A program made the translations under genes and the position numbers. From an alpha proteobacterium BAL199 (GTDB lineage Bacteria > Pseudomonadota > Alphaproteobacteria > Thalassobaculales > Thalassobaculaceae), in contig ABHC01000003.1 of assembly GCA_000171835.1 (NCBI GenBank), positions 248,001 to 312,000 of the forward strand: a stretch of DNA of 64,000 nt. The letters run 5' to 3'. This document shows positions 15,210 to 23,485 of this stretch, piece after piece. Every line of letters begins with the position of its first letter. The stretch's first letter is position 1. The notes beneath the pieces were generated by a model. It was not told the origin of the DNA. It made no database searches and worked only from the letters and a program-made list of their open reading frames with translations.

Positions 15210-15489
15210 CCCACTGGACTTACCAAACTCACTAACGCACCACGTGCGCTTTAAACCTGGATAGGCGCACACCGCGTATCGTGGCGCTTGTTTCTTTCAC
15301 TCGTCGCGGCAGCGACGCAGGCTATCAGCTTCATCAACGTCGCCGAGGCAGTGGCTCCCACGGCTCGCCCAGTTGCATCTGGCACGCGGGATCGCGTGGG
15401 AGCATTTGCGAATCCTGAACCGAGCCGCCCGCCCGGCTGTCCGCGCCAAGGTGACGGCCTTCATCTACAAGAAACAGCCGCCAGAAGGA
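15210..15489. other. Intergenic, no gene seen
   Basis: 280 bases between the convergent membrane protein and nuclease genes. A short plus-strand frame (15288-15533) runs into the nuclease 3' end and has no credible start site or family features, so it is not called. No hairpin with a T tract was found. Confidence 0.5.
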
Positions 15490-15972
15490 TCAGGGGTTCT
15501 TCTTGCGCCACTCGGCCGGGTCCAGGAACTTGAGCGCCCAGATCCCGGCGCGTTCGTTCCGCGCGAGGGTTTCCAAAGAGGCGAAGTCCGGCTGCTCCGC
15601 CGGGCGGGCAACCGCCCAGCCGGTGCGAACCATGCGGCTGTTCAGATTCATATCTCCTGCGTAGCACACCGCCAGAAGCTGGCCCTCGGCGCTCCGCTGG
15701 TCACCGACGCAAGTCACCGACCGTCGGTCGATCAACGCCGACAGGGCATCGAGCGCCTGTATGCCGCATTCGAACGGCCGGCCGTACTCGTTCTCGCAGT
15801 ACTGCCCTTCCTCTGGCGCGTCGATGCCGTGAAGCCGCACGGTCTCCTTGCCGATCTTGAGAGTGTCGCCCGACAGGATTCTGGGACGGCCACTAAGGTC
15901 GGCCGCCGCGTCGCGCGCGCCGACGAAAAGGACCGCCGAGCACAGGATCATCAATAGGAAAGCGGATCGCAT
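15490..15972 (-). CDS. Secreted thermonuclease-like (SNase) protein
   Basis: A 160-residue protein with a signal peptide (MRSAFLLMILCSAVLFVGARDAAA) and a compact SNase/OB-fold domain: 'ILSGDTLKIGKETVRLHGIDAPEEGQ' is the strand pair with the catalytic Arg and Asp region. The second conserved Arg/Glu block is LLAVCYAGDMNLNSRMVRTGWA. Cysteines (CENEYGRPFEC, VTCVGDQ, AVCYAG) could form disulfides, as in alphaproteobacterial exported SNases. The ATG at 15972 follows a TGGAG site; an upstream extension would bury the signal peptide. Predicted to cut nucleic acids outside the cytoplasm. Confidence 0.82.
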   Translation of the reverse strand: MRSAFLLMILCSAVLFVGARDAAADLSGRPRILSGDTLKIGKETVRLHGIDAPEEGQYCENEYGRPFECGIQALDALSALIDRRSVTCVGDQRSAEGQLLAVCYAGDMNLNSRMVRTGWAVARPAEQPDFASLETLARNERAGIWALKFLDPAEWRKKNP

Positions 15973-16044
15973 TCTGGTTCTCCAGTTTCCCCCGCCGCTG
16001 TTGTGAAACCTGCCGGCTTCCGCCGTCAACCAGCGTTGCCCGAT

Positions 16045-16878
16045 CTACAGGATCTCCAACGGCCGTTTGACCGAAGGCGGCGGGAATGCGTGATCAAGCG
16101 CTGTCCGATCCTCGGACGTCAAGCGAATGCCCAGGGCGGCATGGTTCTGGCGCACGTGATCGAGGCGACCAGCCTTCGGGATGACGATGACCCCATCCCG
16201 GTCGAGAACCCAGGCGAGCGCAATCTGCAGCTCGGTCACTCCGTGCCGGCCCGCCACCTCGGCAAGCGCCTTGTTGCCGCTCAGGCGCCCCTGCTCGAGC
16301 GGCGAATACGCCATCACCGGCATCGATCGCGCCACGCACCACGGCAGCAGGTCGAACTCGATGCCACGGCGCGCCAGATTGTACAGCACCTGATTGGTGA
16401 CGCAGGCCGACCCGCCGGGCTCGATTGCCAGGGCCTTCATCTCCGAGGTGTCGAAGTTACTGACACCCCAATGACGGATCTTGCCGTCGCGCTGCAGATC
16501 CTCGAACCCGGCCAGGGTCTCCTCCAACGGGCTCGGTCCCGGCCAGTGCAGCAGGTAAAGGTCGATCGCTTCGACCCCAAGGCGGGCGAGGCTGGCCTCG
16601 CAGGCCTCGACCGTGCCGTTCCGGCTGGCGTTGAACGGCAGGACCTTCGAGATCAGGAACACCTTGTCCCGCCGATCACGGATAGCGGCGCCGACCACTT
16701 CCTCGGCGCCACCAGTTCCGTACATCTCTGCGGTGTCGATCAGCGTCATGCCAAGGTCGATACCGCAACGCAGCGCGTCGGCCTCAGCGGCTCGATCCGA
16801 TCCCCGCTCGCCCATGTGCCAGGTGCCGAGGCCCAGCGCCGGAACACTTTCGCCGCCCGGCAGTGTCACCATTCTCAT
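16045..16878 (-). CDS. Aldo/keto reductase
   Basis: A 277-residue AKR with the catalytic tetrad in place: Asp48 (LIDTAEMYG), Tyr53, Lys78 (LISKVL) and His111 (LLHWPG). The NADPH-binding C-terminal segment is 'VIVIPKAGRLDHVRQN'. AKRs reduce aldehydes and ketones with NADPH in the cytoplasm. The start codon overlaps the upstream hydratase stop (ATGA), placing it last in a three-gene coupled operon whose other members act on an acyl-CoA and a hydroxyacid. Substrate unknown. Confidence 0.88.
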   Translation of the reverse strand: MRMVTLPGGESVPALGLGTWHMGERGSDRAAEADALRCGIDLGMTLIDTAEMYGTGGAEEVVGAAIRDRRDKVFLISKVLPFNASRNGTVEACEASLARLGVEAIDLYLLHWPGPSPLEETLAGFEDLQRDGKIRHWGVSNFDTSEMKALAIEPGGSACVTNQVLYNLARRGIEFDLLPWCVARSMPVMAYSPLEQGRLSGNKALAEVAGRHGVTELQIALAWVLDRDGVIVIPKAGRLDHVRQNHAALGIRLTSEDRTALDHAFPPPSVKRPLEIL

Positions 16879-17624
16879 CGCTTGCCTCCTTCGGCCTTCC
16901 TGTCTTGAAGGGACGCCACATAGGACGTGATCCGGGCTTTCAGCCCCGGTCGGGCCGCCGACAGGGCCAGGTTCGCCAGGTCGGCCTCCCGTGTGTCGGG
17001 CACCGTCAGTGCATGAATCCGCGCGATCGTCGGTGCGTCCAACGCATAGTGCCGTGAAGCCGCCGCCAGTTCGGCGTCAACGGCATCCGGCTCGACGATC
17101 CGTCGGATCAATCCGAGCGACACGGCTTCCGACGCATCGATCCGTCGGCCGGAGCCGACCAGATCGCGCGCCGCCTCCGACCCGATCCGCAAGGCCAGGC
17201 GCCGGGTGCCCAAGGCCAGACCAAATCCGGCGCCAGGAAACGCGAACCGGGTACCGGGCAGAGCCCAGCGCATCTGACAGGCCGCCACCAGATCGGCCCC
17301 TGCGCCCATGGTGGCGCCATGGGCGATGGCAACCGTCGGGACCGGTGCGTGGTGCACCGCCTGCAACAGCGTCTCGATTCGGACCACCCGCAGCAGCAGA
17401 TCGCCGTCGGACAGATCCGCCAAGTCGGAAAGATCGAAGCCGGTACAGAAATGCTTGCCGGCGCCCCGCAACACGATCATCCGGGCGCCATCCGTCACCA
17501 CCCGGTCCACCGCCTCAAGGGTCGCTTCCACCAGGTCCGGCCCGAGCGCGTTGCCACGTTCCGGGCGGGACAGCGTCAGATGGGCCACGCCATCAGACAC
17601 TCGGACGTCAATCGCAGGCGTCAC
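16875..17624 (-). CDS. Enoyl-CoA hydratase/isomerase family protein
   Basis: A 249-residue crotonase-fold protein: LTLSRPERGNALGPDLVEA, the oxyanion-hole segments GAGKHFCTGFDLSDL and 'VAIAHGATMGAGADLVAAC', and the 'RFAFPGAGFGLALGTRRLA' block. The standard catalytic glutamates of enoyl-CoA hydratase are not obvious (Gly or Ala at those places), so it may be an isomerase, a hydrolase or a divergent member. It begins with GTG overlapping the upstream gene's stop (GTGA), and its own stop overlaps the next start (ATGA). Confidence 0.82.
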   Translation of the reverse strand: MTPAIDVRVSDGVAHLTLSRPERGNALGPDLVEATLEAVDRVVTDGARMIVLRGAGKHFCTGFDLSDLADLSDGDLLLRVVRIETLLQAVHHAPVPTVAIAHGATMGAGADLVAACQMRWALPGTRFAFPGAGFGLALGTRRLALRIGSEAARDLVGSGRRIDASEAVSLGLIRRIVEPDAVDAELAAASRHYALDAPTIARIHALTVPDTREADLANLALSAARPGLKARITSYVASLQDRKAEGGKR

Positions 17625-18691
17625 GCCGTACCCCGCAGAACTGCCGCGATTGCATTGCCGGCTTCGGCCGTAGTCGCGGAGCCGCCGAGGTCGATCGTGC
17701 GGCCGGCCGCCTGACCGAGAGCGGCATCGACCGCTGCCTCGAGGCGGACGGCGGCGTCGATCACCGCCTCGTCGCCGTCGCGTCGGCCGAGCCAGCCCAT
17801 CAGCATCGCCGTCGAGAGAACCAGCGCCGCCGGGTTGGCGACGTTGCGGCCAGCGAGGGTCGGTGCCGACCCGTGCGACGCCTGGGCGATGGCGCAGGTG
17901 TCGCCGGCATTCAGCGAACCCGCCACGCCAAGTCCACCCGACAATTCGGCTGCCAGATTGGACAGAATATCGCCGAACATGTTGGTGGTGACGATCACGT
18001 CGAACCGCTCGGGCTCTCGGACCAGCAGGGACGCCATCGCATCGACCAGAACTTCCTCGATCTCCAGCCCGGCCTCGTCGCGGGCCGCCGACTGAACGGC
18101 ATTGCGGAACAGCCCGTCGGTGATCTTCAGAACATTGCTCTTGGTGACAATCGCCAGCTTGCTGCGCCGTCCGGCGGCCAAGGCTGCAGCCGAACGACCG
18201 ATCCGCTCCGAACCCTGACGGGTGATCTTGCGCATGGCGAGCGCCAGATCGGGCGTCGGCATGAACTCGCCGGGTCCCATGTGCATGGTCCGGTCGGCGT
18301 AGAAGCCCTCGGTGTTCTCGCGCACGATCACCAGATCCATCGATGCGGCCATCGACTTAACCCCGGGGCGCGTGCGCGATGGCCGGATGTTGGCGTACAG
18401 GTCCAGCCGCTTGCGGAACTCCGCGGACGGATTGAGCCCTCCTTGGGCCGGCGTCGGGTAGTCGGCCGTCGACACCGGGCCGAGGATCACGCCGTCGGCC
18501 GCGGACGCTCGCCCGAAGGTGGCTTCGCTGAGCGTGATCCCGTCGGTACGCAGCGACTCCAGGCCGATCAGGTCCCGTTCAACCGACAGGCCGATCTGGT
18601 GGGTACGCTCCAGCGTCTCCAGCACATGCTCGACCGCGTCGGCGATCTCCGGCCCGATCCCGTCTCCGGGCAACAGCAGCAACTTCATCAT
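17621..18691 (-). CDS. Isocitrate/isopropylmalate dehydrogenase family protein
   Basis: A 356-residue beta-decarboxylating dehydrogenase: LLPGDGIGPEI at the N-terminus, the substrate-binding Arg cluster in 'LYANIRPSRTRPG', VRENTEGFY, the Lys of TKSNVLKITDGLF, and the metal-binding 'FDVIVTTNMFGDILSNLAAEL'. The family oxidises and decarboxylates 3-substituted malates (isopropylmalate, isocitrate, tartrate, homoisocitrate). The absence of leuCD and its pairing with crotonase and AKR genes argue against LeuB proper; a tartrate- or substituted-malate role is an inference. GAGGGAGGA precedes two adjacent ATGs (18691 and 18688). Confidence 0.85.
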   Translation of the reverse strand: MMKLLLLPGDGIGPEIADAVEHVLETLERTHQIGLSVERDLIGLESLRTDGITLSEATFGRASAADGVILGPVSTADYPTPAQGGLNPSAEFRKRLDLYANIRPSRTRPGVKSMAASMDLVIVRENTEGFYADRTMHMGPGEFMPTPDLALAMRKITRQGSERIGRSAAALAAGRRSKLAIVTKSNVLKITDGLFRNAVQSAARDEAGLEIEEVLVDAMASLLVREPERFDVIVTTNMFGDILSNLAAELSGGLGVAGSLNAGDTCAIAQASHGSAPTLAGRNVANPAALVLSTAMLMGWLGRRDGDEAVIDAAVRLEAAVDAALGQAAGRTIDLGGSATTAEAGNAIAAVLRGTA

Positions 18692-19060
18692 TCCTCCCTC
18701 GGGCGCAGCGGATCATCCGACCGTTCGCCCGGTCTCGACACGATTTCGCATAAGGTAGCGGCAAAGCAACGGACACGGCAGCTAGCCTCAACGGGTTGGC
18801 GTCGCTCCAGATCGCCCGGAACCCAAGGAACCTCCGAGATGCGCGGCTCCGCCCCACATCTTGATCGGCGGGAGAATGCCACGCAATGCCGGGACGCGCA
18901 GCATCGGCACGTCGATCCTGGTGCATTCAAGGCCTGTTGTGGATCGGTTCACCGATCAAGGATCAAGATCGGCGGCAAGATTGCTATGTGATCGACGCTG
19001 TTCCACCATGCTCCGCGGGGCAGCCTTCGGGCCGCCCTCTTCGCCTCCGGGAGCGTCGTT
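18692..19060. other. Intergenic region of 369 bases, no gene seen
   Basis: The gap between the divergent dehydrogenase operon and the VOC gene. It should carry both promoters. Short frames here lack ribosome sites or recognisable protein features. No strong inverted repeat or known operator was identified. Confidence 0.5.
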
Positions 19061-19561
19061 ATGGATACGGACTTGGGAACGGTCCCAATCGGAGGCTTCG
19101 CCCGGATGGTTCCGGAATTGATCGTCACCGATCTCGGAGCGAGTCAGGCGTTCTGGTGCGACATCCTCGGTTTCAACGTCGCCTATCAGCGGCCGTCGGA
19201 GCGCTTCGTGTACCTGGAACACGCCGGCGCGCAGATGATGCTGCGGCAGCGCGATGGCAAGTGGGAAACCGGGTCGATGGACCTGCCGCTGGGCCGCGGC
19301 GTGATGTTCCAGATCGAGGTATCGGATCTCGAAGCGGTGCTGAAACGGATAAACGTCTTCGGATGCCGAATCCATTCCGGTCCGCACGAGGTTTGGCGGC
19401 AGATCGGCGATCACGAAGGCGGCCAGCGCGAGGTATTCCTGCAGGATCCGGACGGCTACCTGGTGATGATGAACCAGAGCCTGGGGCAACGGCCCTTGCC
19501 GGATCCGGCGTGGGTGTCAGCCGCGGGCCGGGACGGTCAGCGACACGACGAAAAGCGCTAA
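19061..19561 (+). CDS. VOC (glyoxalase/bleomycin resistance) family protein
   Basis: A 166-residue protein with the VOC fold pattern: 'MVPELIVTDLGASQAFWCDILGF' opens the first module, FVYLEHAGAQMMLRQRDG follows, and the second half has VMFQIEVSDLEAVLKRI and 'REVFLQDPDGYLVMM'. The metal-ligand Glu at the end of a strand in VFLQDPDGY is replaced, so the metal chemistry is uncertain; it resembles bleomycin-binding-like members. GGGAG lies before the ATG. Its 3' end overlaps the convergent znuB 3' end by 45 bases. Confidence 0.8.
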   Translation: MDTDLGTVPIGGFARMVPELIVTDLGASQAFWCDILGFNVAYQRPSERFVYLEHAGAQMMLRQRDGKWETGSMDLPLGRGVMFQIEVSDLEAVLKRINVFGCRIHSGPHEVWRQIGDHEGGQREVFLQDPDGYLVMMNQSLGQRPLPDPAWVSAAGRDGQRHDEKR

Positions 19562-20305
19562 CGCAGCCACGACGATCGACGGTCCCGATGGGGTGTCGGC
19601 ACCAATCGACAGCGCCAACCCGCCAAGCACCGCCACCACCCCGACACCGGCCGCCGCCACCGCCATGCCCTCCGGCGACCGCGCGCTGCGCCGCGCCGTA
19701 GCCGCCGGGATGATCAGCAGCGCCGTGATCAGCAACACCCCGACGATCTTCATGGCGATCGCAATGGTCCCGGCGATCAGCAGCGCGAACACCACTTGCA
19801 CCCAGGGTGCCGAGGCCCGTTCGGCCAGTGCCAGGTCGGGATCGACGGTGGCGGCCAGCAGCGGACGCCACACGGCCGCCAGCCCTGCGAGCACGACCGC
19901 GCTGCCGCCCCAGATCCACAGCAGATCGCGGGCCGACACCGCCAGGATGTCACCGAACAGGTAGGCCATCAGGTCGAGGCGGACCGTTTCCATGAAGGCG
20001 ACGGCGACCAGACCGATCGACAACGCGCCATGGGCCAGGATGCCCAGCAGCGTATCGCTGCCGACCAGGCGCTGACCCTGCAGCGCCGCCAGCAGCAGCG
20101 CCACCGTGACGGTCACCGCCAGCACCCCGACCCCGAGGTCGAGCCCGAGGATCAGGCCAAGCGCGATGCCCAGCAGCGAGGCGTGCGCCATGGTGTCGCC
20201 GACGTAGGCCATGCGCCGCCACACCACGAAGCAACCCAGCGGCCCGGCGATCAGCGCCACGCCGACCCCGGCGACCAGGGCCCGCACCAGAAAATCGTCA
20301 AGCAT
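19517..20305 (-). CDS. znuB: Zinc ABC transporter permease
   Basis: A 262-residue polytopic permease of the ABC-3 family: 'GPLGCFVVWRRMAYVGDTMAHASLLGIALG' is the family's signature loop (cytoplasmic coupling region), followed by repeated hydrophobic segments and 'IVGVLLITALLIIPAATAR'. It moves zinc across the inner membrane with ZnuC and ZnuA. The chosen ATG at 20305 overlaps the znuC stop by 8 bases; an ATG at 20323 would add six residues. The whole znuCB unit diverges from znuA across a Zur box. Confidence 0.9.
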   Translation of the reverse strand: MLDDFLVRALVAGVGVALIAGPLGCFVVWRRMAYVGDTMAHASLLGIALGLILGLDLGVGVLAVTVTVALLLAALQGQRLVGSDTLLGILAHGALSIGLVAVAFMETVRLDLMAYLFGDILAVSARDLLWIWGGSAVVLAGLAAVWRPLLAATVDPDLALAERASAPWVQVVFALLIAGTIAIAMKIVGVLLITALLIIPAATARRSARSPEGMAVAAAGVGVVAVLGGLALSIGADTPSGPSIVVAALALFVVSLTVPARG

Positions 20306-21116
20306 GGTGATGCCCGTCGCCATGATGATGGTGATGGGCGTGCTCGCCGTCCGGCAGCGCCTCGCCCGACAGGTCGTGATCGTGGTCGTGGTGGTGGTGA
20401 TACAGGGCGAACACCTCCGCCTGCGGCCCGAACAGCCGACGGAACTCGGTGTTGCCCGACACCTCATGCGGCGTGCCGGTACAGCAGACATGGCCGTTGA
20501 CGCACAGCACCCGGTCGGTCGCCGCCATCACGACGTGCAGGTCGTGGCTGACCATCAGCACGCCGCAGCCGTGCCGGTCGCGGATCGCGGCGATCAACTC
20601 ATAAAGCGCCGCTTCGCCGGCGTAGTCGACGGCCTGGACCGGTTCGTCCAGCACCAGCAGGTCCGGCTCGCGTACCAGCGCACGGGCCAGCAGAACCCGC
20701 TGCATCTCGCCGCCCGACAGGGTGTGGATCGACGCACTGATCAGATGCGCCGTCCCGGTTTCGGCCAGCGACCGTTCGATGGCGGCGCGCGACGGCCGGG
20801 CGGTGAGCCGCATCAGCCGTTCCACCGTCATCGGCAGGATCCGGTCGACCGGAAAGCGCTGCGGCACGTAGCCGACTGTGACGCCATCAGCGACGCCGGC
20901 ACGACCGGCACTGGGTGCCACCAGCCCCAGAACCGCGCGCAGCAGCGTGGTCTTGCCGCCGCCGTTCGGCCCGATCACCGTGACGATCTCGCCGCGCCGC
21001 ACTGCCAGGTCGACATGGTGCAGGATGTCGCGTCCGCCGAGACGAACCGCGAGCCCCTGGGCTTCCAGGAGCAGCCTGCCCTCAGTTTGCGTCTGCGGAT
21101 GCGTCGACACGGCCAT
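20298..21116 (-). CDS. znuC: Zinc ABC transporter ATP-binding protein
   Basis: A 272-residue ABC ATPase: Walker A GPNGGGKT (about residues 49-56), signature LSGGEMQRVLLARAL, Walker B 'LLVLDEPVQAVD' and the H-loop in MVSHDLHVVM. The C-terminus carries His-rich runs (YHHHHDHDHD, then HAHHHHHGDGHHHA), as in many ZnuC proteins, where they may buffer zinc. It powers zinc uptake with ZnuB and ZnuA. The start is 24 bases from a Zur box, so it is expected to be repressed when zinc is plentiful. Confidence 0.93.
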   Translation of the reverse strand: MAVSTHPQTQTEGRLLLEAQGLAVRLGGRDILHHVDLAVRRGEIVTVIGPNGGGKTTLLRAVLGLVAPSAGRAGVADGVTVGYVPQRFPVDRILPMTVERLMRLTARPSRAAIERSLAETGTAHLISASIHTLSGGEMQRVLLARALVREPDLLVLDEPVQAVDYAGEAALYELIAAIRDRHGCGVLMVSHDLHVVMAATDRVLCVNGHVCCTGTPHEVSGNTEFRRLFGPQAEVFALYHHHHDHDHDLSGEALPDGEHAHHHHHGDGHHHA

Positions 21117-21137
21117 CGCTGAGCCTGCTTGCGGAAT

Positions 21138-21160
21138 GAAATGTTATACTATTACATAAA
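21138..21160. promoter_or_regulatory. Zur box between znuC and znuA
   Basis: ATGTTATA-C-TATTACAT (21141-21157) is an inverted repeat with one mismatch, flanked by GAA on the left and AAA on the right. It closely follows the alphaproteobacterial Zur consensus (TGTTATA-n-TATAACA). It sits between the divergent znuC and znuA starts, where one bound Zur dimer could repress both. The Zur gene is not in this window. Confidence 0.85.
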
Positions 21161-21186
21161 CGCGTTCCGGCAATGTGGATACAGCG

Positions 21187-22143
21187 ATGCGTTCCCTCTC
21201 ACAAGCCCTCTCTGTCCTGGCTTTGGCAGCCGTCCTGACAGCATCGCCGGCACAGGCCGCCGAATCACCGCGCGTCGTCGCCTCGATCGCGCCGCTCGGC
21301 AGCCTGGCGGCGGCGGTCATGCGCGGCGTGGCGGAGCCTACGGTCCTGCTGCCGGCTGGCGCGTCGCCGCACGCCTACGCCCTGCGGCCGTCGGAAGCAC
21401 GCGCCCTGGCCTCGGCCGATCTGGTGCTGTGGATCGGTGAGGCGCTGGAGACTTTCCTGGAGGAGCCGCTGGCCGCCCTCGCCCGCCCCGGCGCCGTGGT
21501 CGAATTGATCGACACCGAAGGCCTGATCCTGCACCCGACCCGGACCGGCGGGATCTGGGAATCCGATCACGGCCACGCTCGCGAGGCGCCACAAGGCTCG
21601 GCGCATGCTCACGACCACGGATCGACCGACGCGCATCTCTGGCTCGACCCGCGCAACGCCGCGATCCTGGTCGACCGGATCGCGTCGGCCCTTGCGGAAC
21701 GCGACCCGGACCGCGCCGCCGCCTATCGCAACAACGCCGACGCCGCCAAGGCGGAGTTGAACGCCCTCGACACGGAACTGGCAGCAGCACTGTCGGCGAT
21801 CGGCGACCGTCCGTATGTCGTGTTCCACGACGCCTACCAGTACTTGGAGCAGCGCTACGACCTGTTCCCGATCGGGGCGGTCACGGTCGGGCCGGAGCGT
21901 GGACCCGGCGCCCAGCGCCTGTCTCGGCTGCGCGACGAGATCGCTGGGCGCGGTGCGACCTGCGCGTTCCGCGAGCCGCAGTTCACCCCGAAGGTGCTGG
22001 AGAGCCTGGCAAGCGACACCCAGATCCGCATCGGCGTGCTGGACCCGCTGGGCACCGACACGAAACCGGGCCCGGACGGCTACCCCCGCCTGATGCGCGC
22101 CTTGGCGGCATCGCTGACCGGCTGCCTGGCGGCCGGCGACTGA
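21187..22143 (+). CDS. znuA: Zinc ABC transporter substrate-binding protein
   Basis: A 318-residue periplasmic protein: signal peptide (MRSLSQALSVLALAAVLTASPAQAA), then the cluster A-I fold. The expected zinc-ligand histidines lie in GASPHAYALRPSEA, STDAHLWLDPRNA and 'VVFHDAYQYLEQRY'; the last ligand acidic residue is in 'IGVLDPLGTD'. A His/Asp-rich flexible loop (DHGHAREAPQGSAHAHDHG) lies before the second ligand, as in ZnuA. The ATG at 21187 puts the signal peptide first; a GTG at 21175 is an alternative. It captures zinc for ZnuBC. Confidence 0.93.
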   Translation: MRSLSQALSVLALAAVLTASPAQAAESPRVVASIAPLGSLAAAVMRGVAEPTVLLPAGASPHAYALRPSEARALASADLVLWIGEALETFLEEPLAALARPGAVVELIDTEGLILHPTRTGGIWESDHGHAREAPQGSAHAHDHGSTDAHLWLDPRNAAILVDRIASALAERDPDRAAAYRNNADAAKAELNALDTELAAALSAIGDRPYVVFHDAYQYLEQRYDLFPIGAVTVGPERGPGAQRLSRLRDEIAGRGATCAFREPQFTPKVLESLASDTQIRIGVLDPLGTDTKPGPDGYPRLMRALAASLTGCLAAGD

Positions 22144-22145
22144 AC

Positions 22146-22997
22146 TCAATCGGCGGCGAGGAAGCGCAGCAGCGTCTCGTTGAAACGCGGCGCGTCCTCG
22201 TACTGGACCCAATGGCCGACCCCGTCGAGCATCGTGATCTGGGCGTCCGGTTGCAGCGCCCGCACCATTTCGTGCCGGGGCTCGAAATAGCCGATCGCGG
22301 TGACGTCGCGGTCGCCCCAAATCAGGTTGATGCGACCTTTGATCGACGGCAGCGTGACCGACAGCTTGTCAGTCAGCGAGATCGGCCGAGAACGGATGCG
22401 GTTGCGCTCGGAATTGCTGCGCTGGATCAGCATCGCCAGGTCGTCGACGTTGGCCGGATCCGCCACCATCAGGATCGCCATGTTGCGCCGGTAGGCGGCG
22501 TCCTGTTCGTTGCGGGGCATGTCCGGGGTGATCCGGGTCATGTCCTCGGTCACCCGGCCGCGCTTGCCGAAGCCGGCCGCACCCACACCGGTGAAGCTCT
22601 TGACCCGCTCGCCCAGCAGGGCCGCCGCAACGCTGCCGATCACCCCGCCGAACGAGAAGCAGACCAACCGGACCTGTTCGCTTTCGGTAGTTAGCTGTCG
22701 GATGCCGTCCGCCACGATCGCGGCCAGATTGTCGGCGTCGTAGGGAAATGGCGGGTCGTCGCTGTCGCCCTGCCCCGGCATGTCGGCGGCGATCACCCGG
22801 TAGCCTGCCGCCGCCAACGCATCGATGTTGCGGACCCAATGGTTCCAGGACCCGAAGCCGCCGTGCAGCAGCACCACCGGCTCGCCCGCGCCCCAGACCC
22901 GCCACACCATAGAGCCGTCGCCACAGGGCGTGCGGACAATCAGGGCGCGGGCGTCGAGCGCCACAAGGGGCGCCGCCGGGTCAGTGCTGTCGGTCAT
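22146..22997 (-). CDS. Alpha/beta hydrolase
   Basis: A 283-residue alpha/beta-hydrolase: oxyanion motif VVLLHGGFGSWNHW, 'VIAADMPGQGDSDDP', nucleophile elbow VCFSFGGVIGS (Cys in place of the usual first Gly), acid in 'LIWGDRDVT' and catalytic His in 'LDGVGHWVQYEDAPRFNE'. Resembles meta-cleavage product hydrolases or esterases; the substrate is unknown. Three in-frame starts (22997, 23003, GTG 23039) lie close together with no clear ribosome site. It converges with znuA, 2 bases apart. Confidence 0.82.
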   Translation of the reverse strand: MTDSTDPAAPLVALDARALIVRTPCGDGSMVWRVWGAGEPVVLLHGGFGSWNHWVRNIDALAAAGYRVIAADMPGQGDSDDPPFPYDADNLAAIVADGIRQLTTESEQVRLVCFSFGGVIGSVAAALLGERVKSFTGVGAAGFGKRGRVTEDMTRITPDMPRNEQDAAYRRNMAILMVADPANVDDLAMLIQRSNSERNRIRSRPISLTDKLSVTLPSIKGRINLIWGDRDVTAIGYFEPRHEMVRALQPDAQITMLDGVGHWVQYEDAPRFNETLLRFLAAD

Positions 22998-23215
22998 TAC
23001 CATCTGAAATCTGGTGACGGGGTGGGATCGGCAGAACACACCGCGCGCTGAACGCTGTCAACGTGGACGGACGCGGCATCGTGCCACAATTAATTCCTAA
23101 ACCGAACGACAGAGCGCCAATATCAACCGTTTTAACTCATATCAAGACCAATCATCTGCTGCCCAGTCGCCTCGCGCATCACGATGCGAGCAAAACGCCG
23201 AAAGGATGTTCAGCC

Positions 23216-23485
23216 ATGACCACGGCAGTTCAGAATTCGAACCCCTGCCTGCAGGCCGTACTGGCCGCACCGCAGGTCGGACAATCCGCATCGCCTTTCC
23301 AGACGCTCTCATCCCGCGTCCAAGCCCTGTGGCGGTCGGTTGGCTGCCTGCTCCGTCAGGCGCAGGCCTATGCTGTGCTGCAGGGGCTCGACGACCGGAC
23401 CCTCAAGGACATCGGGATCCACCGCACCGAGCTCAACTCGATGCTGCACCACGATCTTCGCGATCCGTCGCGGCGGGTACGCTGA
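23216..23485 (+). CDS. DUF1127 small protein
   Basis: An 89-residue basic protein ending with the DUF1127 signature: 'LDDRTLKDIGIHRTELNSML', followed by an Arg-rich tail. A good AAAGGA site precedes the ATG. DUF1127 proteins are common in alpha- and gammaproteobacteria; some affect phosphate, arginine or RNA metabolism, but the general role is unresolved. The 3' end overlaps the convergent MFS gene by 53 bases. The 176-bp upstream gap is relatively AT-rich and probably holds its promoter. Confidence 0.85.
   Translation: MTTAVQNSNPCLQAVLAAPQVGQSASPFQTLSSRVQALWRSVGCLLRQAQAYAVLQGLDDRTLKDIGIHRTELNSMLHHDLRDPSRRVR

Noticed and set aside
15288-15533. Small plus-strand frame in the gap before the nuclease gene
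   Set aside because: No ribosome site or recognisable family, and it runs antisense into the nuclease 3' end.
16991-18991. 666-codon plus-strand frame opposite the dehydrogenase/crotonase operon
   Set aside because: Spans two well-supported minus-strand genes and has shadow composition.
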